Origin: F1-60-MAGs149 sp037133755
GTDB taxonomy: Bacteria; Actinomycetota; Thermoleophilia; Gaiellales; F1-60-MAGs149
Assembly: GCA_037133755.1 (NCBI GenBank)
Contig: JBAXNN010000011.1
Coordinates: 1 to 64,000, forward strand
Length of the DNA: 64,000 nucleotides
Reading direction: 5' to 3'
Shown: positions 42,315 through 49,702 of the stretch, in pieces
How the letters are laid out: every line of letters begins with the position of its first letter
Numbering within the stretch: position 1 is the first letter of the stretch
The notes under the pieces: model-generated
Told to the model about the DNA's origin: nothing
Database searches by the model: none
What the model saw: the letters and a program-made list of their open reading frames with translations, nothing else
Program-made: the position numbers and the translations under genes

Positions 42315-43082
42315 TCAGCGCGTCAGGAGTGCCGAACGCCAACCATCGAGGACGATCTGGCGCTGCAGGTCCCAGCCCGTGTGGTTCAGCTCGTCTTCGA
42401 TGCGCAGACCGCTGACGATGATGCGATCGGGGAGCCCCTCGCGCTGCAGCAGCATCTCGATCAACTTGCGTTCGATATTGGCGACGACGAGGTCGGACTC
42501 GGGCAGCGGCGCCATGATCGCGTCGCCCGTCACGACCTCGATCCGATCGGCGTAGCCGTTGACGATCGCGTTCTCCCGCGTCGACTCGATTGCGTTCTGA
42601 TCGATGTCCATGGCCAGGATCGGATGGTGACCGCGGTAGGCGCCGATGATCGAGAGCAGGCCGGAGCCGCAGCCGAGGTCGAGCAGGCGGCCGGGCGGCT
42701 CATCGAGCAGCAACTGGCCGGCGCCACGCGTCGTGCCGTGGGAACCGGTGCCGAAGGCATGGCCGGGCTCGAGGATGATCGCGTCGACCGGTTCGTCGAG
42801 CCAGGGCGGGCGCACCCAGAGGTCGCCGATCTGCGTGGGCTTGTGGAACTGGCGCCAGGCGTCACGCCAGCCATCAGGGACGGCCTCGGGCGTGGCGGGC
42901 AGCCAGTCGGGCAGTTCCGGAGCGGGCTCATCGACGCCGAGGAAGCCGGCGAAGCCGATCGTCGATCCCCGCGCTACCTCCTGCAGGCCACCGGGGAACG
43001 CCTCGAGCAGGATCGCGATGGCCTCTTCGGCGCGCTCGGCGGGAACCTCGATCTGCCAGCGGGTGAGCGGCGGATCAACCAC
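42315..43082 (-). CDS. prmA: Ribosomal protein L11 methyltransferase PrmA
   Basis: 255 residues. A short N-terminal L11-binding domain (WQIEVPAERAEEAIAILLEAFPGG) precedes a Rossmann methyltransferase domain. That domain has HAFGTGSHGTTR, the SAM motif LLDLGCGSGLLSIIGA and DIDQNAIESTREN. It tri-methylates L11. Shorter than the ~300-residue norm, mostly in the N-terminal domain. The start overlaps dnaJ by 8 bp. Confidence 0.9.
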   Translation of the reverse strand: MVDPPLTRWQIEVPAERAEEAIAILLEAFPGGLQEVARGSTIGFAGFLGVDEPAPELPDWLPATPEAVPDGWRDAWRQFHKPTQIGDLWVRPPWLDEPVDAIILEPGHAFGTGSHGTTRGAGQLLLDEPPGRLLDLGCGSGLLSIIGAYRGHHPILAMDIDQNAIESTRENAIVNGYADRIEVVTGDAIMAPLPESDLVVANIERKLIEMLLQREGLPDRIIVSGLRIEDELNHTGWDLQRQIVLDGWRSALLTR

Positions 43083-44199
43083 GGTGGCGACCGCGCAGAC
43101 GGTCGAACAGCCCGCCGCCTTCGCTCTTGTAGGCGTCCTCAGGGATCGCCTTGTCGAGCTCCTCGGCCAGGCGACGCGCCTGCGGGTCGATCGTATGCGG
43201 CACGTGCACGGCGAAGATCACGTGTAGATCTCCGCGACGCTTCTCGTTGCTGATCATCGGCATGCCCTTGCCGCGCAGCGTCTTGCGCTCGCCCGGCTGC
43301 GTGCCTGTCTGGAGGACCAGCGTCTCCGTCCCTTCGAGCGTCGGCACATGCACGGTCGCACCGAGCAGCGCCTGCGTGACGGTGAGATCCACGCGCACGT
43401 AGAGATCGAGTCCGTCGCGCTCGAGCGCCGGGTCGTCCTCGACGTGGACCTGGACGTAGAGGTCGCCAGGTGGCGCCCCGGGATCGCCGGCGTGTCCCTG
43501 CCCCACGACGCGCACCTGCTGGCCGGAATCGATGCCCGCGGGGATACCGACGCTGATGGTGCGCTTCTCCGGCTGCGAGCCGCGTCCCTTGCATGCCGTG
43601 CAGGGCGTCTCCACCGTCGCGCCACGCCCGCGGCAGGTCGGACACGGCATTTGGCGCATGATCTGGCCCAGTGGCGTGTTCGACACCTGCCGCACCTCGC
43701 CGATGCCGCCGCAGGTCTCGCAGCCGACAGGACGCGTTGGCGGCTCGGCACCAGAACCGCCGCATCGCTCGCAGTCGCCGATGATCTCGACGTCGAGGTC
43801 GCGTTGGACACCGCTGGCGGCTTCGCGCAGCGTCAGCGAGATACCCACGGCGGCGTCCTGGCCGCCGCGCGGGCCACGCTGGCGCCCACCCCCACCGAAC
43901 AGGCCGTCGCCGAAGAACATGCCGAGGATGTCGTTGAGGTCGCCGAAATCGGCGCTCCCGGTGGTCTGCCCCGAGAACGCGGCGTGGCCGTAGCGGTCGT
44001 AGCGCACGCGATTCTCCGACACGGAGAGCACCTCGTACGCCTCGGCGATGACACGGAAGCGCTCGCCGGCGTCCGGATCGTCCTGGTTGACGTCCGGATG
44101 GTGCTGGCGCGCAAGATTGCGGAACGCCTTCTTGATGTCATCGTCCGACGCATCGCGCGGGACGCCGAGGACCTCATAGAAATCTTGTGGGGCAGACAT
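43075..44199 (-). CDS. dnaJ: Chaperone DnaJ (Hsp40)
   Basis: 374 residues. J domain with HPD (ARQHHPDVNQ), a Gly/Phe-rich linker with the short GGGGRQRGPRGGQ, and four CxxCxGxG zinc motifs (CERCGGSG, CETCGGIG, CPTCRGRG, CTACKGRG). The C-terminal substrate-binding domain follows. It stimulates DnaK ATPase. dnaK-grpE are not here; the gene pairs with hrcA instead, as in many Gram-positives for the second DnaJ. Confidence 0.97.
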   Translation of the reverse strand: MSAPQDFYEVLGVPRDASDDDIKKAFRNLARQHHPDVNQDDPDAGERFRVIAEAYEVLSVSENRVRYDRYGHAAFSGQTTGSADFGDLNDILGMFFGDGLFGGGGRQRGPRGGQDAAVGISLTLREAASGVQRDLDVEIIGDCERCGGSGAEPPTRPVGCETCGGIGEVRQVSNTPLGQIMRQMPCPTCRGRGATVETPCTACKGRGSQPEKRTISVGIPAGIDSGQQVRVVGQGHAGDPGAPPGDLYVQVHVEDDPALERDGLDLYVRVDLTVTQALLGATVHVPTLEGTETLVLQTGTQPGERKTLRGKGMPMISNEKRRGDLHVIFAVHVPHTIDPQARRLAEELDKAIPEDAYKSEGGGLFDRLRGRHRG

Positions 44200-44207
44200 C
44201 CGCCCGC

Positions 44208-44213
44208 ATGGTA
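44208..44213 (-). promoter_or_regulatory. Candidate -10 of dnaJ
   Basis: TACCAT on the minus strand, 8 nt before ATG 44199, within the gap after the small membrane gene. No CIRCE element is seen. Confidence 0.4.
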
Positions 44214-44221
44214 TCCGGGGT

Positions 44222-44422
44222 CTAGTGCAGCGACCGCCACACGGCGCCCGCGATCAGCAGGAGACCGAGTAGGAAGCCGAGTCCTCGGGTCATGATCAGC
44301 GTGATGATCATGAGTCTGCGCTCCGGCGGGTCGAGCTGCCGCGAGCCGAGCACGCGCACCGAGATGGCCCACACCTGATACGCCGCCAGTCCGAGACCGG
44401 CGGCAAGCAGGGCCCAATTCAC
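44222..44422 (-). CDS. Small membrane protein between hrcA and dnaJ
   Basis: 66 residues with two hydrophobic helices (about 3-22 and 38-60) and a short charged loop (SRQLDPPERR). ATG 44422 overlaps the hrcA stop by 4 bp (ATGA), so it is cotranslated with the heat-shock repressor. Not recognised; its insertion between hrcA and dnaJ is unusual. Confidence 0.7.
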   Translation of the reverse strand: MNWALLAAGLGLAAYQVWAISVRVLGSRQLDPPERRLMIITLIMTRGLGFLLGLLLIAGAVWRSLH

Positions 44423-45456
44423 TCCTCGTAGACGTCCTCGACGTACGCGCTGAGCGCGGCCGCCGCACCGCGCACGGCGACGATCGCCTGCGCGTAGTCC
44501 ATGCGGACCGGACCAATCACCGAGACCGCGCCGAGCGTACGGTGCGATAGACCATAGCCAGCGGTGATCATCGCCACCGGCCGGAGCGCAGCCTCCTCGT
44601 GCTCCTCGCCAATCCGCACCGTGACGCTGTCGCCGCGCAACGCAGCGCGCAGCTGGCCGAGCATGACCGCGCGCTCCTCGAGCACCGAGGCAAGCTGCGT
44701 CAGCTCCTGTTGGTTCTGTGCGCGCAGCTCGCTCATCAGCCGCGAGGCGCCGCCGACGACGAGACGATCGGCACCCGCCTCAAAGAGCTCGTGGAAAACC
44801 GGCGCGATTGCGTCGAGAAAATCGCGCTCCCGCACGGGTAGGTCGGGGTCCTCCATGCGGCGGCGGACCGTGCGCTCAGAGATCGACCCGCCCGTCAGCG
44901 TCTCGTTGAGGTACTCGCGCGACCACTCGGCGAGGCCCGGGTCGACGGGACCGTCGAAGGCAAAGACGCGCTTCGCCACCGCGCCGGTACCGCTGATCAG
45001 CAGCACCATCACCACCTGCGGCTGCAGCGACAGAATCTCGATGTGGCGAATGTCAACCTCGGCGACGCTGGGCGCGCTGGCGATCGCCAGCAGGCTCGTC
45101 ACCTGCGAGAGCGCCTCGGTCGTCACGCGCAGCGCATCGTCGACCTCGCGCGAGGCCTCGGTCAGCTGCACCTCGAATGGCTGCGCGGCGATGCGCTCGG
45201 CCAGCAGCGCTCCGGCGTAGAACCGGTAGCCGAGCTCGGTCGGGACGCGTCCAGCAGAGGTGTGCGGGTGGCCGAGCAGCCCGACCGACTCGAGCCAGGC
45301 GAGCTCGTAGCGCAGCGTCGAGGCAGACGTCTCAAAGCCGCGGTTCTGCACCAACGTCTTCGAGCCAATCGGCTGCCCCGAGGCGATGTGCTCCTCGATG
45401 ACGGCGCGCAGAACCTGCTGGCGGCGTTCGGTGATGTCGAGGTCAGGCAGGCTCAT
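44419..45456 (-). CDS. hrcA: Heat-inducible transcription repressor HrcA
   Basis: 345 residues from ATG 45456. An N-terminal winged helix (about 1-80; RRQQVLRAVIEEHIASGQPIGSKTL, then ASTLRYELAWLESVGLL) precedes the GAF-like dimerisation core, with TAGYGLSHRTLGAVSVIGPVRMDY near the C-terminus. It represses chaperone operons through CIRCE elements; none is found in this window. Its start overlaps the end of hemW by 14 bp. Confidence 0.95.
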   Translation of the reverse strand: MSLPDLDITERRQQVLRAVIEEHIASGQPIGSKTLVQNRGFETSASTLRYELAWLESVGLLGHPHTSAGRVPTELGYRFYAGALLAERIAAQPFEVQLTEASREVDDALRVTTEALSQVTSLLAIASAPSVAEVDIRHIEILSLQPQVVMVLLISGTGAVAKRVFAFDGPVDPGLAEWSREYLNETLTGGSISERTVRRRMEDPDLPVRERDFLDAIAPVFHELFEAGADRLVVGGASRLMSELRAQNQQELTQLASVLEERAVMLGQLRAALRGDSVTVRIGEEHEEAALRPVAMITAGYGLSHRTLGAVSVIGPVRMDYAQAIVAVRGAAAALSAYVEDVYEE

Positions 45457-46537
45457 CGTTGAGTAGCTCCGCAACGCAGTCGTGCAACAGCATGCGTCCT
45501 CGCTGCGCAAGCCGGATTCTACCGCCCTCGATGCTGGCCAGCTCGAGGCCAATCAGGCGATCCAGCCCGGCCTGGTCCAGCACAGGCGCAACCTCGTCGA
45601 GCGCCACGCCGTCTGCGAGCCGCAACCCGAGCATCAGGCGCTCCTCCAGCCGCGTGCGCTCGCTGATCACCTCGATGGTCGCCGGCGCTGTGAGCGGATC
45701 CTCGATGTACGCGGCGAGCTTTGGCCCGTTGACGCGACGCTCCCCCGCCACGGTCCCCACCGCGCCGACGCCAAGACCGAGGTAGTCGCGCCCCTCCCAG
45801 TAGGCGCGGTTGTGCCGTCCCTGGTGCTCCGGACTGCGCGCAAACGACGCGATCTCGTACCAGTCATAGCCGGAGTACGCGAGCGAGTCGATCACCAGTT
45901 CCATGTGTCGCTCGAGGAGTTCGGCCTGCTCCTCGAGTTGCGCACCGTGGTGCACGGCGAAGCGCGTGCCGGGCTTGGCCTCCAGCTCGTAGGCCGAGAC
46001 GTGGTCCGGTGCCAACTCCTCGATCGTGGCCAGGTCGCGTCCGAGATCGCTATCACGCTCGCCGGGAATGCCGTAGATCAGGTCGAGCGAGAGCGATGGG
46101 ATGCGCGCGTCGCGCAACGTGACGACGGCGGCACGCACCTGGTCAGGCGTGGTCTCTCGTTCGAGCGTATCGAGGAGCGGCTGAGCAAAGGTCTGCGCAC
46201 CGAGCGACACGCGAATGCCGCGCTCGCCGAGCACGGCCGCAAGGGCCTCGTCGACGCCCTCGGGATTGCATTCCACCGTCATCTCATCACGGGCCTGTGG
46301 CAGAGCGTCGAGCAGGCGCGCCAGCAACGGTGCGCCGAGTCGCGAGGGCGTACCACCACCGATGTACACCGTCTCCACGGCGCCCAGAACGTCACCACGC
46401 CCCTCGAGCTCGCACAGCAGCGCGTCGACGTAGGCGCCGTGGCGCTCGTCATGCCCGGTGACGGTCACGAAATCGCAGTAGCCACAGCGATGTGCACAGA
46501 ACGGCACGTGCACGTACAGGTGGCGGACGTCACGCAT
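45443..46537 (-). CDS. hemW: Haem chaperone HemW (radical SAM)
   Basis: 364 residues from ATG 46537. The radical-SAM motif CAHRCGYCDF is near residue 14 and is followed by VYIGGGTPSRL and VECNPEG. The C-terminal HemW domain has ISERTRLEERLMLGLRLADG. It has the C-x3-C-x2-C of HemW; true HemN uses a longer N-terminus. HemW delivers haem to respiratory enzymes. It is divergent from the siroheme-type gene at 46589, so two tetrapyrrole genes share the 51-bp gap. Confidence 0.93.
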   Translation of the reverse strand: MRDVRHLYVHVPFCAHRCGYCDFVTVTGHDERHGAYVDALLCELEGRGDVLGAVETVYIGGGTPSRLGAPLLARLLDALPQARDEMTVECNPEGVDEALAAVLGERGIRVSLGAQTFAQPLLDTLERETTPDQVRAAVVTLRDARIPSLSLDLIYGIPGERDSDLGRDLATIEELAPDHVSAYELEAKPGTRFAVHHGAQLEEQAELLERHMELVIDSLAYSGYDWYEIASFARSPEHQGRHNRAYWEGRDYLGLGVGAVGTVAGERRVNGPKLAAYIEDPLTAPATIEVISERTRLEERLMLGLRLADGVALDEVAPVLDQAGLDRLIGLELASIEGGRIRLAQRGRMLLHDCVAELLNDEPA

Positions 46538-46576
46538 AGGGGGATGGTGACCCATCCGCGCGCCGCCTGCTCGCGA

Positions 46577-46582
46577 TAGGCT
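46577..46582 (+). promoter_or_regulatory. Probable leaderless -10 of the siroheme-type gene
   Basis: TAGGCT, 6 nt (TCGCAT) before ATG 46589. This supports the longer protein with its Cys-rich N-terminus. Confidence 0.5.
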
Positions 46583-46588
46583 TCGCAT

Positions 46589-47323
46589 ATGCCTCCTCGC
46601 CCCTGTGTCTGCGACGCCAAGCTCGACCGCTGCGATGCCACGTGCAACGCCAAGATGCTCGAGAAGACCTTCTACATGGCCTGCCTCGATCTCGGCAGCC
46701 GCCCGTGCCTCGTCGTCGGCGCTGGCCCGATCGGCCTCGAGAAGATCGAAGGTCTGCTCGCCGCCAACGCGAAGGTGCACGTCGTCGCCAAGCAGGCGGT
46801 TGCTGAGGTGCGGGAGCTGGCCGCCGAGGGCGCCATCACCCTCGAGGAGCGCGAGTACACGCCCGCCGACCTCGTCGGGCACCTGCTCGTCGTAGCCGCC
46901 ACCGAGGACACCGAGCTCAACGTCGAGATCTACCGCGCCGCCGAGGAGCGCGCGATGCTCGTCAACGTCGTCGACGTCCCGCCGCTCTGCAACTTCATCC
47001 TCCCCGCCATCGTGCGCAGCGGACCGATCTCGATCGCCATCTCCACGTCGGGTACGAGCCCTGCGCTGGCCAAGCGCCTCAAGCGCGAGATCCTCGAGAC
47101 GTACGGCGAGCCGCATGCCGAGCTCGCGGTCATGCTCAACGGCGTCCGCGGCTGGGCCAAGGACCTCTTCCCGACCTACGAGGATCGCAAGGTCTTCTTC
47201 GAGGGCATCGTCAACGGCGAGCCCGATCCGATCGAGATGCTGCGCAACGGCGACAGCGAAGGCGTGCGCGCACTGATCCGCGAGCGTCAAGACGTCGCCG
47301 AGACGCTCTTCACCGCCTCGTAG
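46589..47323 (+). CDS. Precorrin-2 dehydrogenase / sirohydrochlorin ferrochelatase-like protein
   Basis: 244 residues. A Rossmann NAD-binding domain (about 30-140; CLVVGAGPIGLEKIEGLLAANAKVHVV, VVAATEDTELNVEI) is followed by the Met8/CysG-N core (VVDVPPLCNFILPAIVRSGPISIAISTSGTSPALAKRLKREI) and a C-terminal helical segment. It oxidises precorrin-2 in siroheme synthesis. The N-terminal ~22 residues contain four cysteines (CVCDAKLDRCDATC), unusual for the family; an alternative start is M at 46655 (MLEKTFY). Confidence 0.9.
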   Translation: MPPRPCVCDAKLDRCDATCNAKMLEKTFYMACLDLGSRPCLVVGAGPIGLEKIEGLLAANAKVHVVAKQAVAEVRELAAEGAITLEEREYTPADLVGHLLVVAATEDTELNVEIYRAAEERAMLVNVVDVPPLCNFILPAIVRSGPISIAISTSGTSPALAKRLKREILETYGEPHAELAVMLNGVRGWAKDLFPTYEDRKVFFEGIVNGEPDPIEMLRNGDSEGVRALIRERQDVAETLFTAS

Positions 47324-47337
47324 CGGCGCCTTACTCA

Positions 47338-47367
47338 TTGACGCTCGCCCCGCTGCGCGCCTATCGT
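47338..47367 (+). promoter_or_regulatory. Promoter of the class III aminotransferase
   Basis: -35 TTGACG (47338-47343), an 18-nt spacer and -10 TATCGT (47362-47367). A ~35-nt leader ends in a strong SD GAGGAGGA (47398-47405). This is one of the best -35/-10 pairs in the window. Confidence 0.65.
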
Positions 47368-47408
47368 GTATCGAACTGACCGCGCAATCAGCGCGCCGAG
47401 GAGGAACC

Positions 47409-48794
47409 ATGGCTGTACGCACCCCTGTTGAGCTCGACCGCGAGCGCATCGCCGAGCTGACCGCCCGCGAGGCGCAGAAGCTGGATGCGAACACGGCTGC
47501 CTCGGGCCGCATGTACGAGCGCGCCCAGGTCTCGCTGTCGGGTGGCGTCGCCTCGTCCTACCAGTTCCGCGATCCGTGGCCGATCTACCTCGAGCGCGGC
47601 ATTGGCTCGCACGTCTGGGACGTTGACGGCACCGAGATGGTCGACTTCCACAACGGGTTCGGTTCGATGGTCCAGGGCCACGCCCATCCGGTCATCACGA
47701 AGGCCGTCGTTGAGCGCATGGAGCAGGGCACGCACTTCGCCGCCCCGACCGAGGACGCGATCATCGTCGCCGACGAGCTGAAGCGCCGCTGGGGCCTGCC
47801 GCAGTGGCGATACACGAACTCGGGCTCCGAGGCCACGATGGATGCCATCCGCATCGCTCGCGCCGCCACGGGTCGCGACACAATCATCAAGATCTTCGGC
47901 TCGTACCACGGCCACCACGACTACGTGATGGTCTCGATCGGCGTGGACTACGCCTCGATCGGCGACCGCGAGAACTACGCGTCCCTCCCCTACGGCGGCG
48001 GCATCCCGAAGGCCGTGGCCGACATGACGATCCCGGTGCCGTTCAACGACGCGCCCGCCATGGAGCGCCGCATTGAGCGCCTCGCCGAGGAGGGCCGCCT
48101 GCCCGCCTGCGTGATCATGGAGGCGGCGATGATGAACCTCGGCGTCGTGCTCCCCGAGCCCGGCTATCTCGAGGCCGTTCGTGAGATCACGAAGAAGCAC
48201 GGCATCGTGCTGATCTTTGACGAGGTCAAGACCGGCATGACGATCGCCGCTGGCGGCGCCGTCGAGAAGTTCGGCGTGACGCCCGACATGGTCACGCTCG
48301 CCAAGGCCCTCGGTGGCGGTCTCCCGATCGGCGCCATCGGCGGCACCGACGAGATCATGGAGGTCGTCCGTGACGGCTCCGTCTATCAGGTCGGTACGTA
48401 CAACGGCAACCCGCTGGGCATGGCTGCGGCGCGCGCCAACCTGCTCGACGTGATGACGCCCGAGGCGTACGCCCACCTCGACACGCTCAACGACTTCATG
48501 CTCGAGGGCTGCTCGGCCGTCCTCGACAAGCACAACCTGCCGGGCTACACCGTTGGCATCAGCTCCAAGGGCTGCGTGACGTTCGCGAAGAACCCGATCG
48601 TCGACTACGAGTCGTTCAAGGCGCAGCAGGACGGCGAGCTGTGCGACCTGGCGTGGCTCTACAACATGAACCGCGGCGTCTTCATGACCCCGGGTCGTGA
48701 GGAGGAGTGGACGCTCTCGATCGCGCACACGATCGAGGACTGCGCCCGCTTCGTCGATGCGTTTGAGGAGATGGCGGCCGATCTCACCGCCTGA
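47409..48794 (+). CDS. Class III PLP aminotransferase, glutamate-1-semialdehyde aminomutase-like
   Basis: 461 residues. It has NSGSEATMDAIRIARAATGRD, FGSYHGHHDYV, the PLP-Asp region VLIFDEVKTGM and the Schiff-base Lys in TLAKALGGGLPIGA. Overall it resembles HemL, but the HemL-type FDEVMTGFR reads FDEVKTGMT and the N-terminus is longer. It may be a GSA aminomutase or a related omega-transaminase. The neighbouring siroheme and hemW genes favour tetrapyrrole synthesis but do not prove it. Strong promoter, strong SD and strong terminator suggest high expression. Confidence 0.82.
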   Translation: MAVRTPVELDRERIAELTAREAQKLDANTAASGRMYERAQVSLSGGVASSYQFRDPWPIYLERGIGSHVWDVDGTEMVDFHNGFGSMVQGHAHPVITKAVVERMEQGTHFAAPTEDAIIVADELKRRWGLPQWRYTNSGSEATMDAIRIARAATGRDTIIKIFGSYHGHHDYVMVSIGVDYASIGDRENYASLPYGGGIPKAVADMTIPVPFNDAPAMERRIERLAEEGRLPACVIMEAAMMNLGVVLPEPGYLEAVREITKKHGIVLIFDEVKTGMTIAAGGAVEKFGVTPDMVTLAKALGGGLPIGAIGGTDEIMEVVRDGSVYQVGTYNGNPLGMAAARANLLDVMTPEAYAHLDTLNDFMLEGCSAVLDKHNLPGYTVGISSKGCVTFAKNPIVDYESFKAQQDGELCDLAWLYNMNRGVFMTPGREEEWTLSIAHTIEDCARFVDAFEEMAADLTA

Positions 48795-48807
48795 TCTGAT
48801 CGGCAAG

Positions 48808-48852
48808 GGCCGGGTTGGTGGGGGCGTTGCCCCCACCAACCCGGCCCTTTTT
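48808..48852 (+). terminator. Rho-independent terminator after the aminotransferase
   Basis: A long G+C hairpin: left arm 48808-48826, 3-nt loop GTT, right arm 48830-48847, with one bulged G. It is followed by TTTTT (48848-48852). It lies 13 bp after the stop codon. Confidence 0.9.
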
Positions 48853-48882
48853 CGTTGCAGAAGAGCTGGTGCGACCACGCCG

Positions 48883-48954
48883 GGATCCGGGTCCAAATTG
48901 TCCGGTCACCCCGGATATGGCGCGGCCTGTGCATGACAATTTGGACCCGGATCC
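48883..48954. repeat. 20-bp perfect inverted repeat, 32-nt loop
   Basis: Left arm GGATCCGGGTCCAAATTGTC (48883-48902), right arm its exact reverse complement (48935-48954). The loop holds a smaller TCCGG/CCGGA pair. GATCCGGGTCC also recurs at 49089-49099. It lies in the 349-bp intergenic region 48795-49143, which has no credible gene. Confidence 0.8.
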
Positions 48955-49004
48955 ATGTCGTGCGCAACGGCCCCGACGACACCATGGCCCTGGATCCCGT
49001 CCGA

Positions 49005-49024
49005 CCAGAGTTCAGCTCCTCTGG
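49005..49024. repeat. Small hairpin between the two long inverted repeats
   Basis: CCAGAG (49005-49010) pairs with CTCTGG (49019-49024) across 8 nt. Minor, but it adds to the unusual density of fold-back sequence here. Confidence 0.4.
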
Positions 49025-49041
49025 AGGGCCACTCCCAGCCC

Positions 49042-49144
49042 GGGACACTATGGGCCCGGGCCCGCTATGTCCTCCCTCTGGGAACGCGATCCGGGTCCTC
49101 TGGCCAAACGGTCGAACATTTCGGGCCCGGGCCCATAGTGTCCC
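49042..49144. repeat. 23-bp perfect inverted repeat, 57-nt loop
   Basis: Left arm 49042-49064 begins GGGACACTATGG; the right arm 49122-49144 is its exact reverse complement. Each arm contains the 12-bp self-palindrome GGGCCCGGGCCC. The right arm ends at the stop codon of the minus-strand gene at 49144. No T-run follows, so it is not a classical terminator. Confidence 0.8.
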
Positions 49145-49656
49145 TACCCGGTCGTCGTGGTCGGCGTCGGCGCCGTCGTCACGGGCGCTTGCCCGGCGTC
49201 AGAGATGATCTGCTGCGCCTGCGCGATGATCTTCTTGTACGCGTCCACTGCAGCGGTGACACCGGCGTTGTAGCCCTCGGGGTACCCGCCCTGCGAGCCC
49301 TGGTTGTTCTTGACGTCCTCGCGACCCTTGGCGTAGCCCTTCGCGAAGCCCTGGTCGTAGCGAGCGCTCAACTGGTCCTTCGCGATCTGCTTGGTGTCGC
49401 GCACGCCGGCCTTGTAGCCCGCAGCGCGAGCGGCATCGACATCGTTCTGCTGCTGATTGGAACCACCTGCGACCTTGGTGAACGGATTGGTTCGCCCGTG
49501 GACCGCGTCGAGCGCAATCGTCGTGACGATGGCCGTCACGATGATGATCACGATCGCGGCGAGGAACGCGGCGATGATGCCGCGCAGGCGCTTGGACTTC
49601 CTCGGGACGGGGTTCTGCTCGGCCTGTTGGTCGGCAGAGCGCTTGCTGGCGGCCAT
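49144..49656 (-). CDS. Membrane-anchored protein with Gly-Tyr repeat helix
   Basis: 170 residues. Polar basic N-terminus (PVPRKSKRLRG), one membrane helix (about 27-50), then an extracellular helical region. That region has spaced GY/GF motifs (AAGYKAG, DQGFAKGYAKGRED, GGYPEGYNAG), and a Thr/Pro-rich tail ends the protein. The pattern resembles essential-Met/LEA-like or stalk proteins without naming a family. ATG 49656 is preceded 8 nt upstream by TATCGT. It ends in the right arm of the 23-bp inverted repeat. Function unknown. Confidence 0.75.
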   Translation of the reverse strand: MAASKRSADQQAEQNPVPRKSKRLRGIIAAFLAAIVIIIVTAIVTTIALDAVHGRTNPFTKVAGGSNQQQNDVDAARAAGYKAGVRDTKQIAKDQLSARYDQGFAKGYAKGREDVKNNQGSQGGYPEGYNAGVTAAVDAYKKIIAQAQQIISDAGQAPVTTAPTPTTTTG

Positions 49657-49664
49657 CTGCCCTC

Positions 49665-49670
49665 ACGATA
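49665..49670 (-). promoter_or_regulatory. Candidate -10 of the Gly-Tyr repeat protein gene
   Basis: TATCGT on the minus strand, 8 nt before ATG 49656. Confidence 0.4.
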
Positions 49671-49702
49671 CGCGCAGTTTCGCCGCTCTCCTGCGCGCGG
49701 GA

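Noticed and set aside
45457..45560. CIRCE operator in front of hrcA
   Set aside because: No TTAGCACTC-N9-GAGTGCTAA or close variant; the region is hemW coding sequence.
48815..49208. Short plus-strand frames across the inverted-repeat region
   Set aside because: They start in the terminator and read through both palindromes; translations are Pro/Gly/Arg-rich with no domain and no promoter or SD.
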